Positions 6,339 to 6,700 of a stretch of DNA of 6,700 bases are shown here, piece after piece (the stretch's first letter is position 1; each line of letters opens with the position of its first letter). The stretch spans positions 1 to 6,700 of the forward strand of contig CAMYWU010000083.1 of the NCBI GenBank assembly GCA_947302895.1, given 5' to 3'. A program made the translations under genes and the position numbers. Under the pieces are notes generated by a model that had not been told where the DNA came from, searched no databases, and was given only the letters and a program-made list of their open reading frames with translations. This DNA is from an uncultured Clostridia bacterium. Lineage in GTDB: Bacteria > Bacillota > Clostridia > Oscillospirales > Acutalibacteraceae.

Positions 6339-6343
6339 TGTTA

Positions 6344-6700
6344 TTAGTTAGTTGTATCGGTTGCGCTGAAGGTTGATGCGCTTTCAAGGCGAACAATTCT
6401 CTCGGGATAGAGAACCTTGGCAGCAGTTGAAAACTTATAACCAACAGTTGAGCGCTGGTCGAGCGGGTCGGCTGTACCGCCTGAGCCCTTGCCCTTAACA
6501 ATCATTTCCATGCCTGCGCCTGCAGGGTCAACAACGCCCCATGCATCCTTGCCGAAGATATATGTTGCGTAAACTGCAACACCGCTGTTTGTTGTTGAAT
6601 CGCTTCCATCCCAAACCTTAGCATTTGTGCTTTCGATGAAACGAACGCCGTGGAGCTTGCCGATTTCGCCGTTGTAAATTTCCTCGGGCTGTGCATACTG
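6344..6700 (-). CDS. Major capsid protein, N4-gp56 family, C-terminal 118 residues (5' end outside window)
   Basis: This is the C-terminal end of the protein that forms the icosahedral shell. The frame is open from the right edge for 118 codons and stops at TAA (6346-6344). Stretches typical of the N4-gp56 capsid family (HK97-like fold) are visible. With residues numbered from the edge, these are NGEIGKLHGVRFIEST at 10-25, VYATYIFGKDAWGVVD at 43-58 and GTADPLDQRSTVGYK at 75-89, followed by a closing strand VLYPERIVRLE and a Ser/Thr-rich tail. The GxADPLxQRxTVG signature is the strongest clue. Two other open frames on the same strand (6253-6501 and 6502-6696) cross this region but read as compositional shadows and lack these motifs. 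The start, its ribosome site and any upstream portal or scaffold gene are not in the window. I recognised the family from memory of its motifs, not from a search. Confidence 0.88.
   Translation of the reverse strand, partial: QYAQPEEIYNGEIGKLHGVRFIESTNAKVWDGSDSTTNSGVAVYATYIFGKDAWGVVDPAGAGMEMIVKGKGSGGTADPLDQRSTVGYKFSTAAKVLYPERIVRLESASTFSATDTTN

Noticed and set aside
6253..6501. 82-aa minus-strand frame across the capsid end, palindrome and next gene
   Set aside because: It runs out of frame with the clearly recognisable capsid C-terminus and its composition looks arbitrary; it is a shadow.
6502..6696. 64-aa minus-strand frame inside the capsid gene
   Set aside because: The capsid motifs are in another frame; no ribosome site or family resemblance supports this one.
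1..6700. Stop-codon reassignment as in some gut phages
   Set aside because: TAA, TAG and TGA each end at least one gene at sensible positions next to ribosome sites, and no gene needs read-through.

Overview
The window looks like part of a bacteriophage or prophage late (virion structure) operon. All eight supported genes lie on the minus strand and are packed head to tail. Gaps are small or absent (a 4-nt ATGA overlap, a 14-nt overlap, gaps of 5 to 23 nt), with two wider gaps of 63 and 72 nt near the capsid end. The AT-leaning sequence, the strong purine-rich AGGAGG-type ribosome sites and resemblance to protein families I know from gut Clostridia phages suggest a Firmicutes (Clostridia-like) host. 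That host call is inference. TAA, TAG and TGA all occur as stops, so nothing suggests an altered genetic code.

Layout in the direction of transcription (high to low coordinates): (1) the C-terminal part of an N4-gp56-type major capsid protein, running in from the right edge; (2) a perfect 33-bp palindrome just after the capsid stop; (3) a 69-aa small protein of the kind that often follows the capsid gene; (4) a 126-aa probable head-tail adaptor; (5) a 669-aa beta-rich protein that probably belongs to the tail tube/nozzle; (6) a 78-aa small protein with a Met-Lys-Gly-x-Pro motif; (7, 8) two related proteins of 235 and 355 aa that share a repeated Phe-x-Tyr...Gly-Gly-Tyr module and are candidate internal or ejection proteins; (9) a 442-aa fibre protein with a BppU-like N-terminal domain, an Ala-rich stretch and a short collagen-like run; (10) the start of another fibre-type protein that leaves the window at the left edge.

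Read as a set, the products would build the shell, connect it to a tail, make the tail tube, perhaps fill the head with DNA-delivery proteins, and carry host-recognition fibres. No tape-measure, major tail tube or sheath gene lies between the adaptor and the fibres, which favours a short-tailed (podovirus-like) particle. The least explained features are the paralogous pair of module-bearing proteins and the palindrome behind the capsid gene. I found no defence system, CRISPR array, tRNA, insertion sequence or retroelement. Every stretch longer than about 100 bases is coding.
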